This document shows, in pieces, positions 13,376-14,636 of a DNA stretch of 14,636 bases. The notes beneath the pieces were generated by a model, which was not told where the DNA came from, searched no databases, and was given only the letters and a program-made list of their open reading frames with translations. The translations under genes were made by a program, and so were the position numbers. This DNA is from Verrucomicrobiota bacterium. GTDB lineage: Bacteria; Verrucomicrobiota; Verrucomicrobiia; Limisphaerales; UBA1100. How positions within the stretch are numbered: the first letter of the stretch is position 1; every line of letters starts with the position of its first letter. The stretch spans positions 1-14,636 of the forward strand of contig JAPKDK010000046.1 in assembly GCA_028872645.1 (NCBI GenBank), given 5' to 3'.

Positions 13376-14176
13376 ATGTCGTTGCCGGCTGATTATCATA
13401 TGCACACGCCGTTGTGCCGCCACGCGAAGGGGGAACCCATCGAATACGCCGCAAGCGCGTTGGCGCTGGGGCTGCCCGAGATTGGTTTCAGCGATCACTC
13501 GCCGGTGGAACACGACGATCAGGATGACTGGCGGATGCTGGCCGGCGAACTGGACGAGTACGTCGCCAAAGTGCAACTCGCCCGCGAGACCCACCCCACC
13601 CTACCCATCCGGCTGGGGCTGGAGGTCGACTTCATCCCCGGCCACGAACCGTGGATTGAGGAACTGGCCAGCCGCTACGATTGGGATTATTTTATCGGCT
13701 CCGTCCATTACGTCTCCGGAAAATGGAATTTTGATAATCCAAAATACATCGCCGAGTGGGATAAGCGAAGCGTGGACGATGTGTGGGCCGAATACTTCGA
13801 GCGCCTCACGGCGGCGGCGGCCTCCGGCTTGTTCCAAATCATCGGCCACCCCGATCTCCCCAAGAAATTCGGCCACCGCCCCACGTGCGATTGCACCGAC
13901 CTTTACAACGAATTCCTCACCGCCTGCAAGTCCACCGACACCTGCATCGAGCTAAACACCGCCGGCCTCCGCAAAGATTGCGCCGAGATTTATCCGAGTT
14001 TGAATTTCCTGAAACTCGCCTGTGCCGCCGACATCCAAATCACCTTCGGCGCTGACGCCCACGCCCCGCACGAAGTGGGGATGAATTTGCAAGACGCTGT
14101 GGAGTTGGCAGCCGAAGCAGGTTACGACGAGTGCTGCCGTTTTGCTGGGCGGGAAAAGTCAGTTGTAAAAACTTGA
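13376..14176 (+). CDS. PHP-family histidinol-phosphatase (HisJ/HisK-like)
   Basis: Metal-dependent phosphoesterase of the PHP superfamily, most like the HisK/HisJ histidinol-phosphatases that release phosphate from L-histidinol phosphate in histidine synthesis. The 266 residues match family length. Metal ligands are visible in order: H8 and H10 (DYHMHT), H16 (CRHAKGE), E83 (GLEVDF), H111 (SVHY), H158 (GHPD), and D227 with H229 (GADAHAP). The segment SDHSPV and the W-x-Y-F-E spacing before GHPDL are also typical. No other his gene is nearby, so the substrate is inferred from family alone and another small phosphate ester is possible. The gene is transcribed divergently from purA. Its TGA lies within the left arm of the 20-base inverted repeat, so the last residues before the stop (about VVKT) border repeat sequence. 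Confidence 0.87.
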   Translation: MSLPADYHMHTPLCRHAKGEPIEYAASALALGLPEIGFSDHSPVEHDDQDDWRMLAGELDEYVAKVQLARETHPTLPIRLGLEVDFIPGHEPWIEELASRYDWDYFIGSVHYVSGKWNFDNPKYIAEWDKRSVDDVWAEYFERLTAAAASGLFQIIGHPDLPKKFGHRPTCDCTDLYNEFLTACKSTDTCIELNTAGLRKDCAEIYPSLNFLKLACAADIQITFGADAHAPHEVGMNLQDAVELAAEAGYDECCRFAGREKSVVKT

Positions 14177-14241
14177 ACCGCCAAGGCGCAAAGGAAACCA
14201 TTAATTATAAAAACTTGGTGTCTTTGCGCCTTGGCGGTTCA
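14174..14241. repeat. Perfect 20-base inverted repeat between convergent genes, MITE/REP-like or bidirectional terminator
   Basis: The left arm at 14174-14193 (begins TGAACCGCC, ends GCGCAAAG) is the exact reverse complement of 14222-14241 (begins CTTTGCGCC, ends GGCGGTTCA). The 28-base spacer is AT-rich, and ACCA (14197-14200) can pair with TGGT (14216-14219) to lengthen the stem. TAAAAACTTG also occurs twice in direct orientation (14166-14175 and 14208-14217). The sequence style, runs of CCAAGGCGCAAAG, resembles dispersed repeats I know from environmental bacterial genomes. The stop of the phosphatase gene is in the left arm, and the lpxA stop is six bases beyond the right arm. A transcript in either direction would form a strong hairpin, but only a short T-run follows on the plus side (TTTT at 14245-14248 region). 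Confidence 0.85.
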
Positions 14242-14247
14242 CCCTTT

Positions 14248-14636
14248 TCACCTCGCGATGCCGCGTTGGCTGGACTCGATGAAGGTAAGGAGATGCTTGA
14301 CCTCTTCAGATGCGGGAACTTCTGCTCGCGTTTTATCAACGCCCTTTGTGAAGGTGAGGTTTTCTCGGAAGAGAATTCGGTGGGCTTGTTTTAGGGCGGC
14401 TTGGGTTTCTTCGCTGACTTCGTTGCGTTTTAATCCTTCTTTGTTTAGGGCGCGGGTGGTGGCGGGGTTGCCGTCGGCCATCATATAGGGAGGGATGTCC
14501 TGGACGACTTTACTGCAGCCGCCGATTATGGACATGGTGCCGATGCGGCAAAATTGATGCACGGCGGCAAGGCCACCGATGATGGCGCGGTCCTCCACGG
14601 TGACGTGGCCGGCAAGGGTGGCGACGTTAGACATCA
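14248..14636 (-). CDS. lpxA: UDP-N-acetylglucosamine acyltransferase LpxA, C-terminal part (5' end outside window)
   Basis: LpxA adds a 3-hydroxyacyl chain from acyl-ACP to UDP-GlcNAc, the first step of lipid A synthesis, as a cytoplasmic trimer of left-handed beta-helices. About 129 codons plus the stop are visible and the frame runs off the window end. The ATG at 14634 is an internal Met, since the matching E. coli region (ANNATLAGHV) is in the middle of the protein. Typical features are SNVATLAGHVTVEDRAIIGG, the AVHQFCRIG turn, GGCSKVVQDIPPYMMADGNP (hexapeptide coils and substrate loop), the LNKEGLKR start of the helical domain, and the closing SSQRGIAR, close to STRGLIR in E. coli. The catalytic His lies outside the window. 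The presence of lpxA points to a lipid A-producing outer membrane. Confidence 0.93.
   Translation of the reverse strand, partial: MSNVATLAGHVTVEDRAIIGGLAAVHQFCRIGTMSIIGGCSKVVQDIPPYMMADGNPATTRALNKEGLKRNEVSEETQAALKQAHRILFRENLTFTKGVDKTRAEVPASEEVKHLLTFIESSQRGIAR

Noticed and set aside
13290..13955. 221-codon plus-strand frame overlapping the PHP phosphatase
   Set aside because: Its product is rich in Pro, Ser, Thr and Arg with no domain. The overlapping frame has all metal ligands of the PHP family.
14166..14241. CRISPR array or tRNA-like structure
   Set aside because: There is one inverted repeat only, with no repeat-spacer periodicity and no cloverleaf with a recognisable anticodon or TPsiC arm.

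Overview
The window reads as ordinary chromosomal core DNA of a Gram-negative bacterium with a lipid A outer membrane. It is most likely from the Planctomycetes-Verrucomicrobia-Chlamydiae group, and I lean to Verrucomicrobiota. The lean rests on the long two-part IspG (about 587 residues), an enlarged RseP, a CdsA with a variant signature, the near absence of Shine-Dalgarno sequences, and an lpxA gene. The taxon is inference; no rRNA or other marker is present. There are 12 protein genes, two of them cut by the window edges. I saw no tRNA, rRNA, CRISPR array, transposase or phage gene. The longest stretch without a gene is the 166-base divergent region 13210-13375.

Region 1 (plus strand, 1-5311). 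The 3' part of a BarA-type hybrid histidine kinase (PAS-PAS-HisKA-HATPase-degenerate REC-REC-HPt) is followed at very short spacing by a HIT-family nucleotide phosphorylase or hydrolase, phoH, ybeY and recO. Junctions from HIT onward are 1 base, then 4-base and 8-base overlaps. phoH-ybeY is a widely conserved RNA-processing pair, and recO is a recombination mediator.

Region 2 (minus strand, 13209 down to 5308). This is a compact run: purA, uppS, cdsA, dxr, rseP, ispG. The order uppS-cdsA-dxr-rseP-ispG is the ancient cluster also known from clostridia, here led by purA. dxr and ispG are MEP-pathway steps toward isoprenoid precursors, uppS turns these into the undecaprenyl carrier, cdsA makes CDP-diacylglycerol for phospholipids, and rseP is an intramembrane protease of envelope regulation. 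The run therefore supplies lipid precursors and envelope control. recO and ispG converge and share a TTAA at their stop codons.

Region 3 (13210-14636). A divergent region separates purA from a plus-strand PHP-family histidinol-phosphatase-like gene. This region carries the most notable non-coding structure: a perfect -35 hexamer for purA, followed by a leader with mutually exclusive hairpins, one of them terminator-like, whose U-tract touches the purA start codon. The phosphatase gene has a -10 box placed for a leaderless mRNA. Its stop codon lies inside a perfect 20-base inverted repeat that fills the gap to the convergent 3' part of lpxA.

I found no evidence for a wholly new multigene system. 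The best leads are the purA leader, an insertion in RseP that resembles a phage-tail or surface-protein domain, the palindrome supplying a stop codon, and the leaderless, SD-poor gene starts.
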